A stretch of DNA of 64,000 nucleotides from Terriglobales bacterium (GTDB taxonomy: Bacteria; Acidobacteriota; Terriglobia; Terriglobales; Acidobacteriaceae). Numbering within the stretch: the first letter of the stretch is position 1; the number at the start of each line of letters is the position of its first letter. Positions 45,479 to 53,768 of this stretch are shown here, piece after piece. Both the position numbers and the translations under genes were made by a program. Below the pieces are notes generated by a model, which was not told the DNA's origin, made no database searches, and worked only from the letters and a program-made list of their open reading frames with translations. Location of the stretch: the NCBI GenBank assembly GCA_035487355.1, contig DATHMF010000073.1, forward strand, positions 62,001 through 126,000, in the 5' to 3' direction.

Positions 45479-47761
45479 ATGCAAAGCCATACTTCAGTAA
45501 CTTCCCCGCTCGACGACAAATTTCGCAGCAGGAAAATGCTTCCCGAACCCCCGCCCATCAAGGCAGACATGGCCGCGTGCACCATCATCGCCAAGAACTA
45601 TCTCGCAATGGCGCGGGTTCTGGCGGAATCGTTCCAAAGACACAATCCTGACTGCCCTTTTTTTGTTCTGTTGATGGATCCCGTTGAGGGATACTTTAAT
45701 CCTGAGTTGGAACCGTTCCATCTCTTGGAAGCCAGGCATTTACCCATTCCTCATCTTGAGGGTCTGCTGTTCAAGTATGATGTCATGGAAGCCAGTACTG
45801 CGGTTAAGCCTTATTTACTGGAGTATCTTTTGAAGCGGCACGAGTTGGGGAAACTCGTGTATTTCGATCCTGATATTCTGATTCTCAACCCCTTGCATGA
45901 GCTTTCGAAAGTATTGGACGACTCTTCGATTGTTCTTACGCCTCACATCACGCGTCCCTATCCCGACAAAGCCAGGCCCAATGAGTACCACCTTCTTGTG
46001 GCTGGAAGTTTTAATCTTGGCTTCATTGGACTGCACAAAGACCATCAGACCCAAGAATTTCTGGGCTGGTGGCAGCGCATGGTCTACCAGAACTGCGTTT
46101 CTCTTCCTGAAAGGGGCCTTTTCGTCGACCAAAAGTGGATTGACCTGGTTCCCGGACTCTATGACGACGTAGCCATTTTGCGTGAGCCGGGCTACAACGT
46201 GGCCTATTGGAATCTCCATGAGCGGCGCGTCACAATCAAAAACGACGATGTTTTCATCAACGATGAACCCTGTTACTTCTTTCACTTCAGTGGATTCAAT
46301 CTAGGCAAACCTTCAGAGATTTCAAAACACCAAACCCGTCATAAGATGTCAGGGCTGGGCGATGGCAAAGAGCTTTTCCTGCGATATCGTGACCTAGTTG
46401 CTGCGAGCGGCTGGAAGCAGAGTTCCAAATGGCCATATACGTACGAGTATTTCGACAATGGCGTGCGGATCCCCAAAATTGCCCGACGATACTACTGGGG
46501 TTTAGGCGAGCAGGTCGTGCGCTACGGCAATCCATTCAACTGGCTGGGGAACATGGAAACAAGTGAGGCGCCCGCGGCGGATGCCAATGGGTTGCAAAAG
46601 CACGCGGATGAGCAACAGCAGCAAGCCGGCGAGAAACTGCCCTTTGGGGTGAACGTGGTAGGTTACGTTACGTCGGAAAAAGGAGTGGGTGAGGTTGCCC
46701 GTAGCAACGTGCGCATTCTACAGTCGGTGGGCGTACCTTGCATCGCCAACAGTTTCGTAGATACCGGCTCCAAGAACCTGGAGAGCCCTCCCAAAAACCT
46801 GCACAGCACGAATCCATACAGCATTAATCTGATCTGCGTAAATGCCGATCAGACACCGTATTTCGCGCAAAAGAACAAGGATTACCTTCGCGGGCGCTAC
46901 AACATAGGTTACTGGCTTTGGGAACTTTCCGAATTCCCGGAGGAGTGGTACGGCAGTTTTGATTACATCGACGAGCTCTGGGTCCCGACCAAGTTCATGT
47001 ATGACTGTTTGAGCGCAATTTCTCCCGTTCCGGTGAACCGTGTACCCTGTTCGATTGATCCTGAGACCAAGCCTTCGTCCTCCTGGGGGCGCGTCGAATT
47101 CGGGCTGAAATCCGATGAATTTGTCTTCTTGTTTCTCTTCGACTTCCATAGCTATATGGAACGCAAAAATCCGGTGGGATTGATCCGAGCGTTTAAACAG
47201 GCTTTTGGTAATCGCAAAGACGTAGTGTTGCTTATCAAGACCGCGCGCGCTGACTTCGATCCTACCGGCCGCAAGCTTCTGCAGGCTGAAGCCCGCGGCG
47301 CCAATGTGCGCTTTTTAGATGAAGTGCTGCCTCGGGAGGCTATCAATTCCCTGATCTCCGCTGCAAATTGCTATGTTTCTCTTCACAGGTCTGAGGGATT
47401 TGGTCTGACGCTCTCGGAGTCGATGATGCTCGGCAAGCCGGTCATCGCCACTGCATATTCCGGCAACATGGACTTCACGACCGAACAGAACAGTTTTCTG
47501 GTCCGATACAAACTACGGGAAATCGAGCAAAGTTACGGTCCGTATAAAGCCGGCTGGGTTTGGGCAGATCCAGATTTGGATCACGCAGCGGAACAAATGC
47601 GCTATGTTTTTGAAAACCCTGAAGCAGCCGCTAGAATTGCAGCGCGCGGGCGGGCTGATGTCATGGCCAACCTGCACCCGCGCATCCTGGGCGAAGAGGT
47701 GAAGGCGCGGCTTGAAGTTTTACAAAGAGAAAAAGAGGGGAACCTCGTCACAACTCGCTGA
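45479..47761 (+). CDS. Two-domain glycosyltransferase (GT8-like plus GT4)
   Basis: 760 residues. The N-terminal part (about 30-330) starts AACTIIAKNYLAMARVLAES and contains KLVYFDPDILILNPL, where DPD is the likely metal-binding motif of a GT8-like enzyme. The C-terminal part (about 390-755) is a GT-B enzyme: VVGYVTSEKGVGEVARS, WELSEFPEEW, and the GT4 acidic motif EGFGLTLSE. A Gln/Ala-rich hinge joins them. Two glycosyl transfers by one protein would extend the polymer in alternating steps (inference). ATG 45479 follows the previous gene by 19 bases. Confidence 0.78.
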   Translation: MQSHTSVTSPLDDKFRSRKMLPEPPPIKADMAACTIIAKNYLAMARVLAESFQRHNPDCPFFVLLMDPVEGYFNPELEPFHLLEARHLPIPHLEGLLFKYDVMEASTAVKPYLLEYLLKRHELGKLVYFDPDILILNPLHELSKVLDDSSIVLTPHITRPYPDKARPNEYHLLVAGSFNLGFIGLHKDHQTQEFLGWWQRMVYQNCVSLPERGLFVDQKWIDLVPGLYDDVAILREPGYNVAYWNLHERRVTIKNDDVFINDEPCYFFHFSGFNLGKPSEISKHQTRHKMSGLGDGKELFLRYRDLVAASGWKQSSKWPYTYEYFDNGVRIPKIARRYYWGLGEQVVRYGNPFNWLGNMETSEAPAADANGLQKHADEQQQQAGEKLPFGVNVVGYVTSEKGVGEVARSNVRILQSVGVPCIANSFVDTGSKNLESPPKNLHSTNPYSINLICVNADQTPYFAQKNKDYLRGRYNIGYWLWELSEFPEEWYGSFDYIDELWVPTKFMYDCLSAISPVPVNRVPCSIDPETKPSSSWGRVEFGLKSDEFVFLFLFDFHSYMERKNPVGLIRAFKQAFGNRKDVVLLIKTARADFDPTGRKLLQAEARGANVRFLDEVLPREAINSLISAANCYVSLHRSEGFGLTLSESMMLGKPVIATAYSGNMDFTTEQNSFLVRYKLREIEQSYGPYKAGWVWADPDLDHAAEQMRYVFENPEAAARIAARGRADVMANLHPRILGEEVKARLEVLQREKEGNLVTTR

Positions 47762-47773
47762 CCCATAAAAACA

Positions 47774-49576
47774 ATGTTTGATTCCATTTGTCGTTTAGCT
47801 CGCGAGAGTGATTATGACTTTCGGAGTAGTGCACAACCGGCCGATCCTTTGGCTTACCGGTTTGAAGAATGGGTGCCCTATTACAAGACCAAGTGGGCGA
47901 TTACCCGAGTCCTCAAACCAAAATCAATTCTTGAAATCGGCGTTCGTTTCGGATATTCCGCCGCGGCTTTCCTGAACGGCTTTCCATCCGCAGAGTACCT
48001 GGGTATTGACCTGGATATCGATACTTTTGGTGGAACTTCGGGCGCAATCGAGTGGGCCAAAAAGATTACGTCTTCTTTTCGCGCTAACTTTTTGGTTGAA
48101 GACAGTCAACAAATGGAGCGCTTCCCGGGAGATGTTTACGACCTGATTCATGTTGACGGCCAGCAGGATGGGGATGGCACCTATCACGACATGCAACTTG
48201 CCGCCAAACAAGGACGGTACATTCTAGCGGATGGCTATTTCTGGACCCGGCAGAACTTTGCAGCCCTCAGTGAGTTCCTGTACCAGTTTCGGGAGCAAAT
48301 TGAATATTACGGCGTGATTCCTGGGTATGCCGGCGAGTTGCTCATTCGAGTGAGAGACTCCTCTCTTGCCAGGCAAGAAAGCAACCAAGACGCCCAGAGC
48401 GCCAACAGCCTTGCGTTGCAGGGTACATATACAAGTGATTACTACTTGCATGATTGTGGGGGATATCTTCAGTACCGACAAAACCAAGGCAAGAATTTAG
48501 AAGATGTCCGTCTTATTGATGTAGCGGCGGTTGCCGGTCTGAAAGGAGGAGGCAGGGTCCTCGACCTGGGATGCGGTCGCGGAGAGCTTTCCTACTATTT
48601 CGCTCAAGAAGGCTTTGAGGTGACCGCAATTGACTACTCCGCTGATGCAATCAAACTGGCGGAAAAGTGTTTCGATGGCGATGAGGACTTAAAACGCAAA
48701 GTAGAGTTTATCTGCGGCGACGTGTGCACCGTCAAGCTGTCAGGCAAATATGATCTGGCAGTGGCCTCTGATTTGATTGAGCATCTTTCGCCAGAAGAGT
48801 TGGAAAAGCTTTACTCCAGGATTTCCGCGCATCTTGCTCACGATGGGTTTTTTGTGCTGCACACCTTCCCGAACCGCTGGTATTACCAGTATGAGTACGC
48901 GCGCAAAAGAAGAGTAGCTGCATCGGTGGGAGCATATTTGTCTCCGCAGCCGCGGAGCCGGTATGAACAGCTCATGCATATCAATGAGCAGTCGCCGCGG
49001 ATCATGAAGAAAAGCCTGCACCGCCATTTCGCGCACGTGCTACTGTGGTTTGCGAAGCCGGAAGATCCGGTAAGTAATTTGCTTCGCAAATTCACGAAAC
49101 AGGAATTGCGTGCTACGCCCGATCTGTTTGCGGTTGTCTCGCAATCCAGGGTCAAACCGGAACAAATTGCCGCACTTTTACAAACCCATCCATTGCACGA
49201 TCTCAAGTTGAACGGTCTGAGCCTTGCCGCCGAGCAGGTTCCTGGGCAGGTTCATGCTAATTCCGATTTTCACGTCAAGGTAACGCTTAAAAATTCAACT
49301 AAGGCGCTCCTGAATAGCTTCATGCCAAATCCCGTCCGGATCAGCTATCACTGGCTGAACAGCCAGGGTTCCAATTCTATTGTTTACGACGGATTGCGCA
49401 CGAATCTGTTTCCCGCTTTACGCCCCGGCCATACACGCGCTTATTTGGTAAATGTCCAGACACCCGCTCATCCTGGTTCTTATATTCTCCGAATGACCCT
49501 CGTACAAGAATTTGTGCGCTGGTTCGATGATCCACCGTTCAATCTCATGGCAGATCTCAGTGTCGTTGTGAAATAG
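47774..49576 (+). CDS. Double methyltransferase with C-terminal beta-sandwich
   Basis: 600 residues in three parts. About 40-200 resembles a Methyltransf_24-type domain (ILEIGVRFGYSAAAF, YDLIHVDGQQDGDG). About 225-430 is a canonical SAM-methyltransferase (GRVLDLGCGRGELSYYF with Asp264, SDLIEHLSPEE). About 475-600 is a beta-rich domain (HVKVTLKNSTK, ISYHWLNSQG, IVYDGLRTNL, GSYILRMTLVQEFVRWFDD) of the kind appended to glycan methyltransferases and to Wzt. It may bind the growing glycan end. This is notable because the Wzt protein here lacks such a domain. ATG 47774 follows 12 bases after the GT gene. Confidence 0.75.
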   Translation: MFDSICRLARESDYDFRSSAQPADPLAYRFEEWVPYYKTKWAITRVLKPKSILEIGVRFGYSAAAFLNGFPSAEYLGIDLDIDTFGGTSGAIEWAKKITSSFRANFLVEDSQQMERFPGDVYDLIHVDGQQDGDGTYHDMQLAAKQGRYILADGYFWTRQNFAALSEFLYQFREQIEYYGVIPGYAGELLIRVRDSSLARQESNQDAQSANSLALQGTYTSDYYLHDCGGYLQYRQNQGKNLEDVRLIDVAAVAGLKGGGRVLDLGCGRGELSYYFAQEGFEVTAIDYSADAIKLAEKCFDGDEDLKRKVEFICGDVCTVKLSGKYDLAVASDLIEHLSPEELEKLYSRISAHLAHDGFFVLHTFPNRWYYQYEYARKRRVAASVGAYLSPQPRSRYEQLMHINEQSPRIMKKSLHRHFAHVLLWFAKPEDPVSNLLRKFTKQELRATPDLFAVVSQSRVKPEQIAALLQTHPLHDLKLNGLSLAAEQVPGQVHANSDFHVKVTLKNSTKALLNSFMPNPVRISYHWLNSQGSNSIVYDGLRTNLFPALRPGHTRAYLVNVQTPAHPGSYILRMTLVQEFVRWFDDPPFNLMADLSVVVK

Positions 49577-49630
49577 AAATATGTGGAGACTTGCAGTCAG
49601 ACTTTCAAAAGATCGAGACAAGGGGGCGCA

Positions 49631-50431
49631 ATGGATTTACGAGTTTACAGCCTTACACCGGAACAAATCGAGAGAGCAACCCATTTGTTTGACTATCAAC
49701 CTTATATCCTCTCTGATGATATTCAGACTGGCATAGCCTATGACTTTTTGTATGCAGCGGAGGATCCAAATCGCTACCTCGCCAATCGTCGATTGGTTTC
49801 TAAATCAACTTGGGAGAGGTTTGTTGCGGCAAACGCACAATTGCGCCAAATGTACGATGATTGGATTGATCAAATGTCGAGTCTTTGCGGCACCGAAAGC
49901 AGTGTTGCTGATATAGCCTGCAATACGGGTTACTTCCTCCACCGTTTCGCCTTGAAGGGACACCGTAAAACAGTTGGATACGATCGCCTGGACACTTCAG
50001 AGGCGATTCAATTTATCAACAAGCTAGTGGGAACATCCGTGGAATTTATTCACCAGAGTTATGATTCCTGGACCCATAAAATTCCAGGCTGCGCTCAGCA
50101 CGATATTGTGATTGCTTCGGCAATCATGTTGCACCTGAGTGATCCGCTTTATTTTCTGCATTTCCTGGGGTCTATTACCAAAAAATGTTTGTTTTTGTTC
50201 ACGCTGGTCAATGATTCGCCTGACCATATCATCCACTACATAACCGCTAACAAATTTTATAAGGATGACTTCCCGCTTTGTTTCGATAACCACTCCATTT
50301 CGTTTCCTCTTTTGACGTTGGGTCTTCAGCGCATGGGATTCACAACAATTTTAGAAATCCCCCATCGCCAGTCATGGCTGCCCTCGCATTGGTACAACCA
50401 ATACAAAATGTTACTTTGTTTCAAACATTGA
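49631..50431 (+). CDS. SAM-methyltransferase
   Basis: About 266 residues. The central motif is VADIACNTGYFLHRFALKGH, a class I SAM-binding loop in which the usual DxGxG glycine pattern is changed to DIACNTG. IVIASAIMLHLSDPLYFLHF fits the motif II region. The target is unknown. The frame opens at a GTG (49583), but ATG 49631 has AGGGGG eight bases upstream. It lies 54 bases after the double methyltransferase gene. Confidence 0.7.
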   Translation: MDLRVYSLTPEQIERATHLFDYQPYILSDDIQTGIAYDFLYAAEDPNRYLANRRLVSKSTWERFVAANAQLRQMYDDWIDQMSSLCGTESSVADIACNTGYFLHRFALKGHRKTVGYDRLDTSEAIQFINKLVGTSVEFIHQSYDSWTHKIPGCAQHDIVIASAIMLHLSDPLYFLHFLGSITKKCLFLFTLVNDSPDHIIHYITANKFYKDDFPLCFDNHSISFPLLTLGLQRMGFTTILEIPHRQSWLPSHWYNQYKMLLCFKH

Positions 50432-50724
50432 GTTTGGCGAGGGGGGGTGGAATTATCCAGGATCGGCAGCGTTGAGAAATAAAGCCGATGCCCATTTTTG
50501 AATGGCCCGAAACGGAACAAATCGCGTATTTCTTAAAATGCTGATTGAGTCCCGCCTATCCTAAGGTCTTACAATAGTGCTGCGTTGCGTCAATTCGTTC
50601 AGCGGCCACTTCATATGTGAAATTCAGCAAGTTGCCATGAGTCTGGAAGAGGGCGCTGGTTAGAATAAGATTCATGGAAGAGTGTTTTGTAGCAGAATTA
50701 CGAATATCTTGAGGAATCTGAAAG

Positions 50725-51564
50725 ATGAAAGAGCAAGCAACCACGGCGAAGCAGGAATCTATAAGACAAAAAATCAATAGCTTTCCCTATTGGTATCATC
50801 AGATCGAAATCGAACCAGGAATTAGCACCCCCGGTACTCACGCCAGCGCGGAAGCGTTGCAATTGCTGCAACTCCCCCAGGACTGCAGGGGGATGCGGGT
50901 CCTCGACATCGGAGCGCGCGACGGGTTCTTTTCTTTCGAGCTTGAGCGCCGTGGAGCAAAAGTGTTAGCGATAGACTACTTTGGTCCAACTATAACAGGC
51001 TTTGCGATCGCAAGTGAGTTGTTGCACTCCCGCGTACGGTACGAGGTTCTTAACGTGTATGATTTATCTCCTGCAACTCACGGGAAGTTCGATATTGTGC
51101 TGTTTCTGGGGGTCCTGTATCACTTACGGAATCCACTTCTTGCGTTGGACCGGATCTGGAACGTCTGCCGAGATCGCCTGTGGCTGGAATCACAGGTCAT
51201 AGACAACGCATTTCTTAACATGTCAACCGGTGAAATGATGGCCCTCGATAAGATTGCCCCCTTAATGAAAGAAATGCCGATCATGCAGTTTTATCCCAAA
51301 GACGAGCTTAACAAAGACGGGAGCAACTGGTGGGCACCCAACCTTGCGTGTCTTACGGCCATGTTGGAAACGTGCAACTTCGTGGTGCAGAGGAAGGTTG
51401 TAAACGGAGGACGTGCAATCGTCGAATGTAAAGTTGGAAGCAATCCTGTAGTTGAACACCTGCGCTTCCTGGAACGTTCCACTGCAAATGGTGGGCACCC
51501 AACCTTAGGTACCTTACGGCAATGTTGGAAACGTGCAACTTCGTGGTGCAGAGGAAGGTTGTAA
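50725..51564 (+). CDS. SAM-methyltransferase with duplication-altered C-terminus
   Basis: 279 residues. Class I SAM fold with MRVLDIGARDGFFSFELERRG, FDIVLFLGVLYHLRNPLLAL and WWAPNLACLTAMLETCNF. It is similar to DUF1698/CmoB-like and sugar methyltransferases. The last 24 residues (from about 256, GGHPTLGTLRQCWKRATSW) are the start of a 161-bp duplicated unit read in a different frame. The original end of the protein has therefore been replaced. The ATG at 50725 has a GAGGA-type site slightly upstream. Confidence 0.72.
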   Translation: MKEQATTAKQESIRQKINSFPYWYHQIEIEPGISTPGTHASAEALQLLQLPQDCRGMRVLDIGARDGFFSFELERRGAKVLAIDYFGPTITGFAIASELLHSRVRYEVLNVYDLSPATHGKFDIVLFLGVLYHLRNPLLALDRIWNVCRDRLWLESQVIDNAFLNMSTGEMMALDKIAPLMKEMPIMQFYPKDELNKDGSNWWAPNLACLTAMLETCNFVVQRKVVNGGRAIVECKVGSNPVVEHLRFLERSTANGGHPTLGTLRQCWKRATSWCRGRL

Positions 51565-51645
51565 ACGGAGGACGTGCAATCGTTCGAATGCAGAGTTAGG
51601 AAGTGATGTAGTAAAATACCTCTGCTCCCTGGTAAGCACCACTTC
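51323..51645 (+). repeat. 161-bp tandem duplication
   Basis: 51323-51483 and 51484-51645 are near identical over their central 90 bases (for instance ATGTTGGAAACGTGCAACTT at 51361 and 51522) and more diverged at their ends. The offset, 161, is not a multiple of three. The second copy also has a one-base insertion (CGTTCGAATG for CGTCGAATG). It begins in the methyltransferase gene and continues past its stop. Confidence 0.9.
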
Positions 51646-51768
51646 TTCACAAATACAATTATTGACGGGGCACTATGATTCGCAATCTTGCTAGCAGACT
51701 CTATCTGTCTACAAGTTCGATCCTCACCGCGCTAACTGGGCATGTACTAAAGGCATCGAGAATTCTGC

Positions 51769-51798
51769 TTGACAATCCGGCTCATAATTGAGTATAAA
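51769..51798 (+). promoter_or_regulatory. Sigma-70-type promoter
   Basis: TTGACA (51769-51774) and TATAAA (51793-51798) are separated by 18 bases. The downstream secreted-protein gene starts at 51876, leaving a leader of about 70 bases that opens with the hairpin at 51799-51818. Confidence 0.65.
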
Positions 51799-51818
51799 AG
51801 GGGAGCCTACTCTCCCCT
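51799..51818 (+). promoter_or_regulatory. Leader hairpin
   Basis: AGGGGAG (51799-51805) and CTCCCCT (51812-51818) form a perfect seven-base stem directly after the -10 element, near the expected transcript 5' end. It may stabilise the mRNA. Confidence 0.5.
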
Positions 51819-51875
51819 CACAGAATGTCAATAAGTATATTCTGTCCCAATTTCGAAAATTTACGGAGGCTTAGA

Positions 51876-52685
51876 ATGAACGTACGTGGGTTGTTACTTA
51901 CTCTTTTTGTAGTATCGCTCTCGGTGTTCGCCTTTGCAGGTAGCGCATGCAATAAGGCGACCGTGCTCAATGGAGATGGCAGAATCCTGGACTTTGATTT
52001 TGTCGCTCCCACGAGTGCTAACTATTATCAGTTCAATGTGTCTGCGAACCACTCGTATTCTGTCGAAGTGCGTCAGGATTACGACGACCTGCAGTCGGGG
52101 ACGCCGGATCTCACCACAGCGGCGTTTACAGACAGCGCCTGCTCTGTGGCCTTGGGAAATGCAAATACCCTCGCTGCTAACAATAACGTGCACCACACTG
52201 AAAACAACGACCCGGCGCTTCCTGCTAACTCGCAGCGTTTCAGCTTTACCCCAACTGCTTCAGGAACCGTATATCTGGCGGTTACAAACTCCAATGCCTC
52301 TACTGGCCGCTACGTTTCTATCACGGTGGCCGAGACGACTATTTTCTACAGTCGCTGGAGCACCTTCAGCGGCTTTTCGACGCAGTGGGCATACCAGAAC
52401 ACAAGTTCGCAGCCTGTTGCCGTCACCTTGACAGTTATCGATACGTTGGGGAGTCCCCTGATGAACCCTAACCCCATAGTTGTCTCGTTCAGTGTGGCCG
52501 CCGGCAGCGAAGTATTTCAGCTTACGCCGTCTACCGTCGCTGCTCCAGCGCAGCACGGAGGTCCTGCTTTTGCAACTACGGACGGACCTCCGGGAGCGGT
52601 ACTGCCTGACTGCTATTTCATAAACGGCACTGCCACAATTGTTGTACCGTCCACGATTTCACCAGTGCGGCAATCCGCCCACTAA
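51876..52685 (+). CDS. Secreted beta-sandwich protein, uncharacterised
   Basis: About 269 residues with a signal peptide (VRGLLLTLFVVSLSVFAFAG). The mature part begins like a pre-peptidase C-terminal domain (LDFDFVAPTSANYYQFNVSA, SYSVEVRQDYDD) and continues with a second beta-rich half (WAYQNTSSQPVAVTLTVID). It may be a surface or secreted accessory protein. The ATG at 51876 has GGAGG at six bases, better than the upstream frame start at 51825. It has its own promoter, so it is probably regulated apart from the glycan genes. Confidence 0.68.
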   Translation: MNVRGLLLTLFVVSLSVFAFAGSACNKATVLNGDGRILDFDFVAPTSANYYQFNVSANHSYSVEVRQDYDDLQSGTPDLTTAAFTDSACSVALGNANTLAANNNVHHTENNDPALPANSQRFSFTPTASGTVYLAVTNSNASTGRYVSITVAETTIFYSRWSTFSGFSTQWAYQNTSSQPVAVTLTVIDTLGSPLMNPNPIVVSFSVAAGSEVFQLTPSTVAAPAQHGGPAFATTDGPPGAVLPDCYFINGTATIVVPSTISPVRQSAH

Positions 52686-52721
52686 GCAAGGGCTAGTAAG
52701 GTCTCCGTAAATTTCTGGGAG

Positions 52722-52754
52722 ATTGCGCGAGGAATTGACTTTTCCTCGCGCAAT
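52722..52754. terminator. Strong 13-bp hairpin between secreted-protein genes
   Basis: ATTGCGCGAGGAA (52722-52734) and TTCCTCGCGCAAT (52742-52754) pair perfectly over 13 bases around a seven-base loop. No T tract follows, so it may be an RNA-stability or processing element rather than a classic terminator. Confidence 0.6.
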
Positions 52755-52782
52755 ACCCGGAAGGGTGTGAGAAAAAAATATT

Positions 52783-53598
52783 ATGGCGCTAATGAGATGG
52801 CGAAAAGTGGTTCTGAAGATATTTCTTTGTGGTTTTGCAAGCTGCAGCATGCTCATGGGGCAGACACAAGTTGCCAAATCATCCGATATTAGCGTTCATT
52901 ACGTTTTCCCAAAATTAACAGTAGTCGTAAGCCAATCTTCCTCGTTGCAATCTGTTTTAAAAGAGCTGTGCCAGCAGACGCAGGCGGAATGTAGTGGCAT
53001 TGAACAAACCGCCGGTTATAATGTCGCCTCGTCAACGCTTCGTGGAACTTGGAGCGAAGTTGTTGACCAACTGATGGAAGGAACTGCGCTGAATTATGCG
53101 GCTGGTCCGCCGTCAGCATCACTGGCGGGAAGGCTTATCATTCAGGGCCAACGAGTGGCTCTGCCTCCCCCAGCGAACGTGCCTCCGCAAGATTTCAACA
53201 ACGCCACCATGGCTTCGGTTCCCACCATGGCTTCAACAAGCCCTGTTTCCACAGCTAGCGACAACACAATGTCAAATCAAGGCCCTGTCCCCAATGTCGG
53301 CGTTGCACCTGGAACAGGTGCACCTAGTTTTGGGGCCTTCGGAGGTGCAAGAGCTTCTTCTGGCGCCATGCCGGGGACCTTTGGAAATCCATTGACCAGC
53401 GAGATGCCTTCAAACCAATCTACAGAATTTGCTGAATTTCAGCCATTTCCCGATGCACACGGCAATTTGATTCCAACTTCGAAAGAGCCGGCGCAATATT
53501 TGCCATTTCCCGATGCACACGGCAATCTGATTCCAGTTAAACCAAACGATCCCGGTGGCTCTCCCTTTCCTGCATCAGCAATCCTATCCAGGCACTGA
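52783..53598 (+). CDS. Secreted protein with STN-like domain and FPDAHGNLIP repeats
   Basis: 271 residues. An N-terminal membrane or signal segment (VLKIFLCGFASCSMLMG) is followed by a domain (about 45-125) resembling the secretin/TonB short N-terminal module: SSLQSVLKELCQQTQAECSG, TLRGTWSEVVDQLMEGTALN. A low-complexity Ser/Thr/Pro/Gly region comes next, then two copies of PFPDAHGNLIP. The STN-like part would contact another envelope protein; the rest may be unstructured. It lies just behind the other secreted protein, perhaps in the same operon, separated by the 13-bp hairpin. Confidence 0.6.
   Translation: MALMRWRKVVLKIFLCGFASCSMLMGQTQVAKSSDISVHYVFPKLTVVVSQSSSLQSVLKELCQQTQAECSGIEQTAGYNVASSTLRGTWSEVVDQLMEGTALNYAAGPPSASLAGRLIIQGQRVALPPPANVPPQDFNNATMASVPTMASTSPVSTASDNTMSNQGPVPNVGVAPGTGAPSFGAFGGARASSGAMPGTFGNPLTSEMPSNQSTEFAEFQPFPDAHGNLIPTSKEPAQYLPFPDAHGNLIPVKPNDPGGSPFPASAILSRH
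53442..53535 (+). repeat. Two 34-bp in-frame repeats, 60-bp period
   Basis: 53442-53475 and 53502-53535 are identical except for one base, and encode PFPDAHGNLIP twice, 20 residues apart. Confidence 0.9.
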
Positions 53599-53768
53599 TT
53601 ATTGCTGGGTGCTTTCACTTCTGAAATTCTGCAAGCCTTCGCTTTGGTATCGCCCAGAATTCAATTTTTAACTCATTAATAACTGAACGGTGGAATTCCA
53701 GGAACCCTCACCCTCTTTCTGAAGCTGTCCCCAAGCCTGAGGTGTAGTATCAATAGCTGCCCTGGGTT

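Noticed and set aside
51675..51791. Short plus-strand frame (MIRNLASRLYLSTSSILTAL...) before the promoter at 51769
   Set aside because: It overlaps the promoter, lacks homology that I recognise, and lies in debris following the tandem duplication.
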